Of a stretch of 31,828 bases of DNA, positions 7,018 to 13,147 are shown piece after piece. The position numbers and the translations under genes were made by a program. The DNA lies in the IMG/VR virus record IMGVR_UViG_3300037344_000003, positions 1 through 31,828 of that record; one strand, written 5' to 3'. The notes below the pieces were generated by a model, which was not told where the DNA came from, did not search any database, and saw nothing but the letters and a program-made list of their open reading frames with translations. The DNA comes from a virus. How positions within the stretch are numbered: the first letter of the stretch is position 1; the number at the start of each line of letters is the position of its first letter.

Positions 7018-7504
7018 CAACGCAAAAAACATCGACGCAGCATTTGCCGAACTTAATGGGAAGTTGATCGCAAGCGACCAAGCCTTTGCAGCGGCCAAGA
7101 TCGACGGCTTCTATCCAGCAATGGACGCGGCCAAGCAGGCGTTTGCAGATGGCGACAATCGCTTCACATGCGGCTACGGACGTTTTTGCTATCACAGCGC
7201 AATGTGGGCGCACTACGGTAGCAAGGCCATGTGTGGCCTACTGCACGAACGTGGACGGGTTGGCGGCTTGGAAGCGATGATGAAAAACACATTGGCAAAT
7301 ATCGCCAAGCGCGACTCGCAGATTGAAAAATCACTGGCTAAGAAAGGCATTACAGAAATTCCAGAATTTACCTTGAAGCACGCATCAGACGGCTACGAGG
7401 GTTCGTTCTTGGTTGGTGATGACGTTGTAAACATCCACACAATTTTGGCTGGCGGATACAACATCCAGCGGCTGCACCAGCGCACCCTAGTAAAGGTGCG
7501 CTAA
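7013..7504 (+). CDS. hypothetical early protein (163 aa)
   Basis: First gene of the plus arm. The 163-residue protein is soluble and mixed-charge. Its C-terminal third (DDVVNIHTILAGGYNIQRLH, then QRTLVKVR) is compact and looks like a conserved phage domain, but no function is known to me. A middle segment has two close Cys and His residues (TCGYGRFCYHSAMW). AGGAAA lies a short way before the ATG within the repeated leader. Position directly behind the divergent promoter suggests early expression, perhaps against the host. The stop is followed by a C(UUCG)G hairpin. Confidence 0.8.
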   Translation: MTNAKNIDAAFAELNGKLIASDQAFAAAKIDGFYPAMDAAKQAFADGDNRFTCGYGRFCYHSAMWAHYGSKAMCGLLHERGRVGGLEAMMKNTLANIAKRDSQIEKSLAKKGITEIPEFTLKHASDGYEGSFLVGDDVVNIHTILAGGYNIQRLHQRTLVKVR

Positions 7505-7511
7505 CCCGAAC

Positions 7512-7527
7512 GGGGGCTTCGGCCCCC
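7512..7527 (+). terminator. C(UUCG)G hairpin in intergenic cassette 1
   Basis: GGGGGC-UUCG-GCCCCC is a six-pair stem with the extra-stable UUCG loop, eight bases after a stop codon. It is followed by CACCCAACCTAATCAAAGG and not by a U-tract, so it may protect the 3' end or tune read-through. Confidence 0.65.
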
Positions 7528-7555
7528 ACCCAACCTAATCAAAGGAAATACAAGC

Positions 7556-7642
7556 TGCAAAATATATCTTTACTATATCGCAGACTGCCGTTAGAAAGGT
7601 CATACGAACAATTTAACAAGCAAATAGGAAATACAAAATGAC
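7556..7642 (+). repeat. 87-bp perfect direct repeat, copy 2 (leader of 7638 gene)
   Basis: Identical to 6931-7017. It supplies the 58-aa gene with the same 5' leader, ribosome binding site and first codons, but only one half of the operator palindrome. Confidence 0.95.
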
Positions 7643-7814
7643 ATACAACGAAGCAATCAACGAACGCAACTTCCAAGGCGCAGGATTTATCGCGGTAAAA
7701 ACAACAGATTGGAACGAAGTAGAAAAGTTCATGGTTGTGAGCGGTGATACGGAACTTGCAAATTACCTCCGCCTTATGAAGGACTGGGACGTTAAAATCG
7801 AAGTCATAAACTAA
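7638..7814 (+). CDS. small hypothetical protein (58 aa)
   Basis: A 58-residue gene (MTYNEAINERNFQGAGFIAV... ending DWDVKIEVIN) expressed from a leader that is an exact copy of the one before the 163-aa gene. The shared bases include the ATG and part of codon 2. The protein is small, soluble and acidic, with a likely beta-alpha-beta pattern. No family is recognised. A C(UUCG)G hairpin follows the stop. Confidence 0.72.
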   Translation: MTYNEAINERNFQGAGFIAVKTTDWNEVEKFMVVSGDTELANYLRLMKDWDVKIEVIN

Positions 7815-7821
7815 AAAAAAC

Positions 7822-7837
7822 GGGGGCTTCGGCCCCC
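7822..7837 (+). terminator. C(UUCG)G hairpin in intergenic cassette 2
   Basis: GGGGGC-UUCG-GCCCCC again, eight bases after the stop, followed by CACCCAGCCCAATCAAAAGG and the next ribosome binding site. No U-tract follows. Confidence 0.65.
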
Positions 7838-7865
7838 ACCCAGCCCAATCAAAAGGAAATACAAA

Positions 7866-8111
7866 ATGAAAATGAACGCCGCATATATGAACGAGTGGGA
7901 CATCCAACAACTTGCCGAGGAAGCGTTAAAATCCTTTGAGATGACAGCATCTTGGCGACACGCAGGGGTTGCGGCTGCTGAGTTTGCGGCTGACGAATGG
8001 GGGGTTATGGCGAGTAAAGCGCAGGTGGCAACCGCCGTGGCCGTCGCCAAAACTGGCTGGCAAGGAATAAAGCAATCCGTTCAGAAAGTTCAATACTGCG
8101 TCCAAGCATAA
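7866..8111 (+). CDS. hypothetical protein (81 aa)
   Basis: An 81-residue alanine-rich, mostly helical protein starting MKMNAAYMNEWDIQQLAEEA. AAAGGAAA lies at good spacing within the repeated intergenic cassette. A second ATG two codons in could also serve. No family is recognised, and no membrane segment is convincing. It belongs to the series of small early genes of the plus arm. Confidence 0.7.
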   Translation: MKMNAAYMNEWDIQQLAEEALKSFEMTASWRHAGVAAAEFAADEWGVMASKAQVATAVAVAKTGWQGIKQSVQKVQYCVQA

Positions 8112-8118
8112 CCCAAAC

Positions 8119-8135
8119 GGGGGCCACGCGCCCCC
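8119..8135 (+). terminator. hairpin in intergenic cassette 3, loop changed
   Basis: GGGGGC-CACGC-GCCCCC keeps the stem of the two earlier copies while the loop differs, which supports selection on the hairpin. It is followed by CACCCAACCTAATCAAAAGG. Confidence 0.65.
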
Positions 8136-8164
8136 ACCCAACCTAATCAAAAGGACACATTCAA

Positions 8165-8254
8165 ATGAAACACCTCATTGGCGACATCATCGGCGCAGTT
8201 TCAATCTTTGCGACGCTCTACATTCTGCTTCTCGCGGCGGGGGCATCATTATGA
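8165..8254 (+). CDS. 29-aa single-pass membrane peptide
   Basis: A tiny gene encoding 29 residues, nearly all one hydrophobic helix (GAVSIFATLYILLLAAGASL) after a short MKHLIGDII start. AAAGGA stands before the ATG, and the stop overlaps the next start by four bases (ATGA), which strongly suggests real coupled translation. It would sit in the inner membrane. Function is unknown; small early membrane peptides of phages often affect host membranes or superinfection, but nothing here proves that. Confidence 0.6.
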   Translation: MKHLIGDIIGAVSIFATLYILLLAAGASL

Positions 8255-8568
8255 AAACCAATTTCAACGCCCCGCAGCCCGCAACGGTAAAGCAGTTTCA
8301 CTGCCGCGCCGTGCAGGCTGGCACAGGCAACAGCCTGTATTACGAGGCCGACACGATGGCCGAGTTGCATGTCATGCTCTACGGGTCCGCATATCCAGCC
8401 GAGCGCGCCAGCGTGCAGACATACGACAACACTGACCGGATCAGGAAAAACGAGATCATCAAGGACATCGCACGATATGGGCCAGTGCTTTGCGGGGCTA
8501 TCAACGAAATTCCACTCGACAAAATCTACGCAATCAAATCCAAATCAGAAAGAGACCAAAATGTTTGA
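8251..8568 (+). CDS. hypothetical protein (105 aa)
   Basis: A 105-residue soluble protein translated in coupling with the membrane peptide before it (ATGA). The N-terminal half looks like a small beta-rich domain (VKQFHCRAVQAGTGNSLYYE), followed by charged helices ending KSKSERDQNV. No family is recognised. The next gene starts eight bases inside its 3' end. Confidence 0.72.
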   Translation: MKTNFNAPQPATVKQFHCRAVQAGTGNSLYYEADTMAELHVMLYGSAYPAERASVQTYDNTDRIRKNEIIKDIARYGPVLCGAINEIPLDKIYAIKSKSERDQNV

Positions 8569-9145
8569 TAATAACCAGCCAACAACCGAAACCGCGATTA
8601 CAATAACAACGCGCACACTCAGCGAAAGTTGCTTTGCTCTAGAGCATGGCACTGGCGAAAGTGTATTTGTCCCTGCGTCGGTATCAATTCGCGCAAACCT
8701 AAAAGTCGGCGACGTGTTGGTGGCGAACGTGATCCCAAACCCCGTCGAAAACAGCCGCGACCGCACGCCATTCATGGCCGTCCACGTCGCGCCATACGCA
8801 ATCACTGCCCACACATCAAAGCCGCCAACGATCACAGCCGAAAGCGCTGCCGAGGTTTCTGCGGATGACGCCCGCCAATTTACAAACAACCTGCTTATGG
8901 CTGGCGGATGCTGGAATAATCTGGACGTATTTTGTTCGCTTATGAATGACGAGAATGCGCGGCGAGACGACAACGCTGTGGCGTATGCCGCGATCGGCAA
9001 CGAGCTGCGCCGCATGTTTAGCTCTGACGTTGCTTCAAAGTTTACACTGTACCGCACTGGATCACAGACGCGCGCCAGCGCTGAGTGGTTTACCACGACG
9101 CCAGACCAGTGCGAGCCAATGGATTGGAGTGAAGAAGATGCTTAA
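8561..9145 (+). CDS. hypothetical protein with OB/cold-shock-like N-terminus (194 aa)
   Basis: A 194-residue protein starting MFDNNQPTTETAITITTRTL at 8561; longer in-frame extension would overlap the previous gene. Residues about 20-75 (GESVFVPASV, LKVGDVLVANVIPN, RTPFMAVHV) have the strand order of a cold-shock or S1-like OB fold, so nucleic-acid binding is possible. The C-terminal half is helical and ends acidic (DWSEEDA). It sits upstream of a winged-helix-like gene in the accessory arm. Family assignment is uncertain. Confidence 0.7.
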   Translation: MFDNNQPTTETAITITTRTLSESCFALEHGTGESVFVPASVSIRANLKVGDVLVANVIPNPVENSRDRTPFMAVHVAPYAITAHTSKPPTITAESAAEVSADDARQFTNNLLMAGGCWNNLDVFCSLMNDENARRDDNAVAYAAIGNELRRMFSSDVASKFTLYRTGSQTRASAEWFTTTPDQCEPMDWSEEDA

Positions 9146-9431
9146 TAATCACAAGGCAAAAGGTCCAGCCCCGAAAACGCGCCCGCACACGACACTGCGC
9201 AAACTGCAACAGCAGAACCGCGAGTTTCTGACCATCGGTTCGCTTGGAACGGACGTGGCTTGCAAATTGCCCACCGCAGTGGCGGAATGGCTGATTGCTG
9301 AAACGCTCAAGCTGCCAGCGGTGGGCGGCGCGCGCTTGCCATCCGTTGCGAGTTTGATTGCGCTGCTGTGCATCGACGCTTACCACGACGATCTGGAGGA
9401 ACGCATGGCATCGAAAGGAAAGCGCAGATGA
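9138..9431 (+). CDS. hypothetical protein (97 aa), 3' end duplicated downstream
   Basis: A 97-residue basic protein starting MLNNHKAKGPAPKTRPHTTL, overlapping the previous gene by eight bases. The basic N-terminus and a later helix pair (LPSVASLIALLCIDAYHDD) could bind nucleic acid, but no family is recognised. Its last 33 codons are duplicated at 13148-13248 without a start codon. Its stop overlaps the winged-helix-like gene (ATGA). Confidence 0.72.
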   Translation: MLNNHKAKGPAPKTRPHTTLRKLQQQNREFLTIGSLGTDVACKLPTAVAEWLIAETLKLPAVGGARLPSVASLIALLCIDAYHDDLEERMASKGKRR

Positions 9432-9820
9432 GTGCTAAATTGGATATAATCACGGCCAACGCATTCAAGTTGACGTCGATGGCAACGGCAAACGAGGCAC
9501 ACATCGGGCGCGTAATCCGCCGCCATGAATTGGCAGACGAACACCGCCCCCGCATGCCAAAAACGCCAGACAGGACGGAGGTTGAGCGTCAGGGCTTGCA
9601 GCGGGTCGCAGATGTCGAGGTGATAAAGTTTCTGCGCGCATGCCCGAAGGGCATATCCACTATGCGTGTAATCCAAGACGGGCTGGTTGGCACGGTTCGG
9701 CCGGCCAGCGTTCAAAACGCCCTGCGCAATCAAATGTCGGTTGGCGTTATCCGCAAGCACAGCTCTAGCACGGGCAACCGAAACTGGTACGAGCTGACGG
9801 ACAAGGGGCGCCGATCGTGA
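9331..9820 (+). repeat. diverged direct repeat A, copy 1
   Basis: About 490 bp matching 13148-13640 at an offset of 3817 bases. It holds the last third of the 97-aa gene and all of the winged-helix-like gene. The copies are clearly homologous but diverged, so the duplication is not recent. Confidence 0.9.
9428..9820 (+). CDS. winged-helix-like DNA-binding protein (copy 1)
   Basis: A 130-residue protein. The C-terminal half (VIKFLRACPKGISTMRVIQD, then SVQNALRN and NRNWYELTDKGRRS) reads as a winged helix of the MarR/ArsR-like kind: helix, recognition helix, and a beta wing ending in the familiar YELTDKGR. The N-terminal half is helical and basic (HIGRVIRRHELADEH). The paralogue at 13245-13640 is about three-quarters identical by eye and keeps the wing exactly. 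It is probably a regulator of the accessory arm. The Mom-like gene follows with a GTGA overlap. Confidence 0.72.
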   Translation: MSAKLDIITANAFKLTSMATANEAHIGRVIRRHELADEHRPRMPKTPDRTEVERQGLQRVADVEVIKFLRACPKGISTMRVIQDGLVGTVRPASVQNALRNQMSVGVIRKHSSSTGNRNWYELTDKGRRS

Positions 9821-10422
9821 GCAAGGATCAGTTTACAATTTCAGCCATAAGTAAGGCCGAGGCAGCATTGCTTTTGAACAAATTTCACTATCTGACGGGG
9901 ATTTCAAAGGGGTTTAAATCTGGAATAAACTTTGGCCTATTTATTGGGGGCGAGGTCGTCGGCGCTTGCATATTCACGGGGTTCCCTGTGCCAGAGTTGG
10001 CGGCGGGGGCGTTCGGGCTGCCGAGGTCGGAGCAGCGTGGCTTATTCGAATTATCACGCCTAGTCCTACGGCCAGACATACAGGCGACGGAGCATAATGT
10101 GGCAAGCTGGTTTGTCAGCCGCTGCCTGAAAATGCTAAAGGCGGACCACTCACCGCGAGCTGTCTTATCGTATGCAGACGATGAGCATCACCACGGCACT
10201 GTGTACGCAGCGTGCAATTTCACATATTTCGGTATGGCCGCCGAGAAGAAAGATTTTTGGTTCAAACAGCCAAATGGTGACTTTATTAAGCACTCGCGGG
10301 GGAGGATAGCGGGGAGGGAAGGCGAGTGGCGACCGCGCAGCAGAAAGCACAGATTTATGGTTGTGTTTGATAAGGCGCTGGACGTCAAGTGGCCAAGCGA
10401 GAGGTGGAGGCCGAGAGCTTAA
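9817..10422 (+). CDS. mom: Mom-like DNA modification protein (GNAT fold)
   Basis: A 201-residue protein that resembles phage Mu Mom, which makes an acetamido-type modification on adenine and hides DNA from restriction enzymes. Supporting segments are NKFHYLTG (21-28), a glycine-rich strand (GLFIGGEVVGACIF), ELSRLVL (78-84), an acyl-CoA-binding-like helix (HNVASWFVSRCLKML), LSYADDEHHHG (117-127) and VYAACNFTYFG (129-139). A basic tail follows. The start is GTG, coupled to the winged-helix-like stop with no ribosome binding site of its own, so expression is likely low and dependent on the gene before it. Another GNAT activity cannot be ruled out. Confidence 0.78.
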   Translation: MSKDQFTISAISKAEAALLLNKFHYLTGISKGFKSGINFGLFIGGEVVGACIFTGFPVPELAAGAFGLPRSEQRGLFELSRLVLRPDIQATEHNVASWFVSRCLKMLKADHSPRAVLSYADDEHHHGTVYAACNFTYFGMAAEKKDFWFKQPNGDFIKHSRGRIAGREGEWRPRSRKHRFMVVFDKALDVKWPSERWRPRA

Positions 10423-10479
10423 TGATGACGCGAAAGAAGCCGAGGCATATGCTGCTGAAATGGAAGGAGGTGTCAACTG

Positions 10480-10629
10480 ATGGCTGACAGATCACACATG
10501 AGCAAAAGCTGCACTTGCTCGCGCAAAGACGCACCTGACGGACACCGCTGGCACGATCCAGAATGTCCGGTTCACAACAATAATGAAGGAGATCGTGTGG
10601 GGCGGGCGGGCTTAGAAATCGGACTGTAG
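10480..10629 (+). CDS. small Cys/His protein (49 aa), possible zinc binder
   Basis: A 49-residue gene with a strong GGAGG site. Its first 32 residues hold CTC, HRWH and ECPVH, enough ligands for a zinc knuckle. It follows the Mom-like gene. In Mu a zinc protein (Com) controls mom translation, but this protein shows no similarity to Com that I can see, so that role is only a thought. The last 12 codons fall inside the 87-nt repeated element at 10597, so the protein end and an RNA structure share bases. Confidence 0.6.
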   Translation: MADRSHMSKSCTCSRKDAPDGHRWHDPECPVHNNNEGDRVGRAGLEIGL

Positions 10630-10683
10630 CGCAGTAACCAGCAAGCGCACCAACAACAACCTAAGTTGAAATATTCGCCCCAC
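10597..10683 (+). ncRNA. candidate structured RNA B, copy 1 (tRNA 5'-half-like)
   Basis: An 87-nt element closed by GTGGGGCG at its start and CGCCCCAC at its end, an exact eight-pair stem. Nucleotides 24-52 read like the 5' half of a bacterial tRNA: CGGACTG, TA, then GCGC, a 12-nt loop and GCGC, the layout of acceptor strand, U8-A9 and D-arm. The loop lacks the usual GG. A CAAC/GTTG hairpin follows, but no anticodon arm or T-arm is present. Copy 2 at 14033 has the same length and differs at four positions, two of them in the last hairpin loop. Confidence 0.45.
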
Positions 10684-10806
10684 TGGCAATCAATATCACC
10701 GGCGGCGTGGAGGGAAAGCCAAAAGTTGAAAGATCACACAAAGATTGCGCAGCACTTGCGCTAAGATAGCACAGGTGCCACACTGGCAAAACATATTGGA
10801 GACAGA
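10684..10806 (+). other. non-coding leader before the plus-arm RHH gene
   Basis: No gene is seen here. It contains GCGCA-GCACT-TGCGC (a five-pair inverted repeat near 10745-10760) that could be an operator or small hairpin. No clear promoter is visible. It probably holds control sites for the second recombination cassette. Confidence 0.4.
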
Positions 10807-10968
10807 ATGATGGAAAATAACACGAAACAATTGGGCGCACGTATCCGCACCGAGGTGCTGGACTCACTGAGGGCGCTGTCTAAAAAGAAGCGCATCAGCA
10901 TGGCCGTGCTGACCGAGCAGGCGATTATCGGGCTACTCGAGGACAACGGCGTCGAGGTCAGCATCTAA
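10807..10968 (+). CDS. ribbon-helix-helix regulator (53 aa)
   Basis: A 53-residue Arc/CopG-like protein: strand (LGARIRTEV), helix (LDSLRALSKKK), turn (RISMA), helix (VLTEQAIIGLLEDNG). GGAG stands five bases before the first of two ATG codons. It opens the second recombination cassette, and its stop shares one base with the resolvase start (TAATG), the same arrangement as the 42-aa RHH gene and RuvC in the minus arm. It probably represses its own operon. Confidence 0.8.
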   Translation: MMENNTKQLGARIRTEVLDSLRALSKKKRISMAVLTEQAIIGLLEDNGVEVSI

Positions 10969-11357
10969 TGGCTACCAATGGTCGCAACAAAGGTGCATCG
11001 TTTGAGCGTGACATCGCCAAGATGCTGCACGACGAACTGGGCATCTCGTTTAAGCGCGATTTGGAGCAATATCGCGAGGGCGGCCACGGCGACTTGATTC
11101 CGTCCGATCCTGCTTTTCCGTTTACATTGGAGTTAAAGCGGTACGCTGACGGGCCGATAGGCGGCCAGAAGGCTTGGTGGCAGCAAACGTGCGTCGCAGC
11201 AAGGCGCGAAGGCAAATACCCTGCGCTGATCTACCGATACGACCGCAAGCCGATCCGTTGCGTCGTTCCAATGGACCCAAACCACTGGCAAGAGGACGGA
11301 CATGTGATTGAAATGGATTTCGAGGCGTTCTGCTATTTAGTAAGGGAGACAATGTGA
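10968..11357 (+). CDS. PD-(D/E)XK Holliday-junction-resolvase-like nuclease
   Basis: A 129-residue nuclease with the RecU/Hjc-type layout: KGASFERDIAKML with the first Glu near residue 13, then GGHGDLIPSD with the key Asp, then FTLELKRY with the E-x-K pair. A short helix and strand follow (KAWWQQTCVAARREGK, then PALIYRYD). Length suits phage resolvases. It takes the place that RuvC has in the minus-arm cassette. The reaction would be cleavage of branched DNA. Assignment to a particular resolvase family is uncertain. Confidence 0.78.
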   Translation: MATNGRNKGASFERDIAKMLHDELGISFKRDLEQYREGGHGDLIPSDPAFPFTLELKRYADGPIGGQKAWWQQTCVAARREGKYPALIYRYDRKPIRCVVPMDPNHWQEDGHVIEMDFEAFCYLVRETM

Positions 11358-11743
11358 TGAAAGACTATAGGGCAAGCCAACGCAGTGTTGAGGTTGGATA
11401 TAAGACAAGATGGGACGAAATTGCAGACCTAGCAAAGAAGCTGGCAAAAACAGAAGACCTGTCGATTTGGACCGGCGGAGAGAAATTTGACAGCGTTGAA
11501 GAGTATGACGCATATGCGTACTATTTGGGCATTATGGACGCCATGCGCGACATGTCGGTTTGGGTTAAGTTGGATGGCGGCAAGATCACGCCAAATGTGT
11601 TTTTCTCAATGCCAGACTTCTGCATCAATGCCAACCCAGAGTGCGTACACTGGGAAGGCCCATTTGGGGATCATTTGAAGCCAGTCAATGTTGACGAGGA
11701 CGAGGGCGAGGACACATTTACGATCACGCTGGAGTATGAATAA
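11357..11743 (+). CDS. hypothetical acidic protein (128 aa)
   Basis: A 128-residue acidic protein between the resolvase and exonuclease genes, overlapping or touching both (TGATG at its start, TAATG at its end). The ATG at 11357 is chosen over a GTG one codon earlier. Helical N-terminus (TRWDEIADLAKKLAKTEDL), central aromatic region (AYAYYLGIMDAMRDMSVW) and a very acidic end (VDEDEGEDTFTITLEYE). No family is recognised. The acidic, DNA-like surface could suit a partner or inhibitor of a DNA-binding protein. Confidence 0.72.
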   Translation: MKDYRASQRSVEVGYKTRWDEIADLAKKLAKTEDLSIWTGGEKFDSVEEYDAYAYYLGIMDAMRDMSVWVKLDGGKITPNVFFSMPDFCINANPECVHWEGPFGDHLKPVNVDEDEGEDTFTITLEYE

Positions 11744-12534
11744 TGTCTATTAACTACACGATGAGCAACGAGGAATACCACTTGTCGGACTCCCTGTCCG
11801 CGTCCGGTGCCAAGACAATTGCGCAGAAGTCGCTGGCCGATTTCAAGTATGGCGAGCGCAAGCACAGCAACGCATTTGACGTCGGCACTGCAGCCCACAC
11901 GCTCACATTTGAACCGCACCTGTCTGGTTCGGTGTGGTGCGGCGCAGAACACCGGCGCGGCAAGGCGTGGACCGACCACAAGGCCGAAGCCGAAGAGGCT
12001 GGCGCGTTGCTACTCACTGAGGGCGACTACAAAATCGCCGTGGCGATGGCCAACGCGGTGCGATCCAACAAGGCCGCAGCGTCGCTGCTGTCGGGTGACT
12101 TGGTTTGCGAGGCGTCAATATTTGCCCGCGACGACATCCACGACGTTGACCTGCGGTGCCGGCCCGACGGCTGGCGCAGAGACATCGGCGCGCTGATAGA
12201 TTTGAAGACAACAATCGCGCCCGATCCGGCGGGATTTAGCAAGCAGTGCGCGCAGTTTGGCTACCATATTCAGGACGCATTCTATCGCCGCGTCATGGCG
12301 TTGGAGGGTTTAGAGATTGACCGCTTCATATTCATCACGGTAGGCAAGGAGGCACCGCACCACGTCGGTTGCTACGAATTAGACTGGTCATCGCTCGCAG
12401 AGGGCGACGCCGCAACAGAATACGCGCTGGGCAAATACGCCGAAGCGCGTAAAACGGGCGTCTGGGATTACGGCTTTGGCGAATTGCAGACGATCCAAAT
12501 ACCAAGCTGGTCATTCCAGCATTCGCAGCCGTAA
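11743..12534 (+). CDS. RecE-like PD-(D/E)XK exonuclease (copy 2)
   Basis: A 263-residue homologue of the exonuclease at 5476-6279. H52, E123, D142, D153 and K155 (LIDLKTT), Q177 and Y181 line up one for one with the other copy, so both look active. The two share the MSNxxYH start, the R-R-G-K segment near residue 72 and the VWDYG/VWDTG end. Divergence is high, so this is an old paralogue or an independent acquisition. It should resect double-stranded ends. The SSB-like gene starts 38 bases downstream with an AAGGAG site. Confidence 0.9.
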   Translation: MSINYTMSNEEYHLSDSLSASGAKTIAQKSLADFKYGERKHSNAFDVGTAAHTLTFEPHLSGSVWCGAEHRRGKAWTDHKAEAEEAGALLLTEGDYKIAVAMANAVRSNKAAASLLSGDLVCEASIFARDDIHDVDLRCRPDGWRRDIGALIDLKTTIAPDPAGFSKQCAQFGYHIQDAFYRRVMALEGLEIDRFIFITVGKEAPHHVGCYELDWSSLAEGDAATEYALGKYAEARKTGVWDYGFGELQTIQIPSWSFQHSQP

Positions 12535-12572
12535 CTGGCTAACATTAGGCACACAACGTCAAGGAGACACAC

Positions 12573-13139
12573 ATGCCAATTTCATTCGGTGAGACATCAG
12601 ACAGCTCGGGCGCATACGTTCGGGTCAACCTCCCACAAAACCGCTGGACCCTAAACGCCGGCGCAGACCCGCAGACTATCGACATGGTCAAGGGCATCGC
12701 CATCGACATCAAGAACGTAAAATTCGGGTGGCTCAAAATCGCCGTGGGAATGCGCGACTGGCAGGAGTGGCCCGCGCCGTCACAGCCAACGGCAAAGCCG
12801 CAGGAACTCGACGCCGAAGGAAAACTTGCATATAAGCAGGGTTTCGACGTGGATTGCTGGATGGCTGACGGCACGCCAGCACAATTCAGCAACAACAGCT
12901 ACGGCACCGGCCAGTTTATCGCAAAGCTGTATAACAATGCAGAAAATGCGCCGGAGTTTAATCAGGGTCTGATTCCAGTGGTCAGCGTAACGTCATCGAC
13001 GCCGGTGGTGGTCGGAAAAGGGACTTCATACGATCTGGGCTTCACAATCGTAAAGTGGATCAAGGCCCCAGTCGAGGGTGACGCGCCAGCAGCTCCAGCT
13101 CCGGCAGCCGCACAGTCAGACGACGCGTTCGGCTTCTAA
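12573..13139 (+). CDS. SSB-like or annealing protein with acidic-aromatic tail
   Basis: A 188-residue protein. The N-terminal 150 residues are beta-rich (YVRVNLPQNRWTLNAG, FGWLKIAVGMRDWQEW, TSYDLGFTIVKWIK) and fit an OB-like ssDNA-binding fold. An Ala/Pro linker then leads to SDDAFGF, a tail of the SSB type for partner binding. It is not visibly related to the other SSB-like protein at 4804-5463. Position directly behind a RecE-like exonuclease is where phages usually encode the annealing protein (RecT, Beta or Erf), and none of those is recognised here. So it may be an SSB or a new type of annealing protein. Confidence 0.65.
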   Translation: MPISFGETSDSSGAYVRVNLPQNRWTLNAGADPQTIDMVKGIAIDIKNVKFGWLKIAVGMRDWQEWPAPSQPTAKPQELDAEGKLAYKQGFDVDCWMADGTPAQFSNNSYGTGQFIAKLYNNAENAPEFNQGLIPVVSVTSSTPVVVGKGTSYDLGFTIVKWIKAPVEGDAPAAPAPAAAQSDDAFGF

Positions 13140-13147
13140 GCACACGC

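Noticed and set aside
6746-7213. Longer 155-codon version of the 42-aa RHH gene
   Set aside because: It would cover the divergent control region and run opposite the 163-aa gene; the strong AAGGAG site fixes the start at 6874.
7512-8135. Calling the three GGGGGC hairpins strong intrinsic terminators
   Set aside because: None is followed by a U-tract; they were kept only as hairpins of uncertain role.
10421-10487. 21-codon open frame directly after the Mom-like gene
   Set aside because: Too short and basic without other support; it mainly spans the ribosome binding site of the next gene.
10620-10650. tRNA gene at the D-arm-like sequence
   Set aside because: Only the 5' half fits. The D-loop lacks GG, there is no U33 anticodon loop, no TTCRA loop and no matching 3' acceptor strand for CGGACTG.
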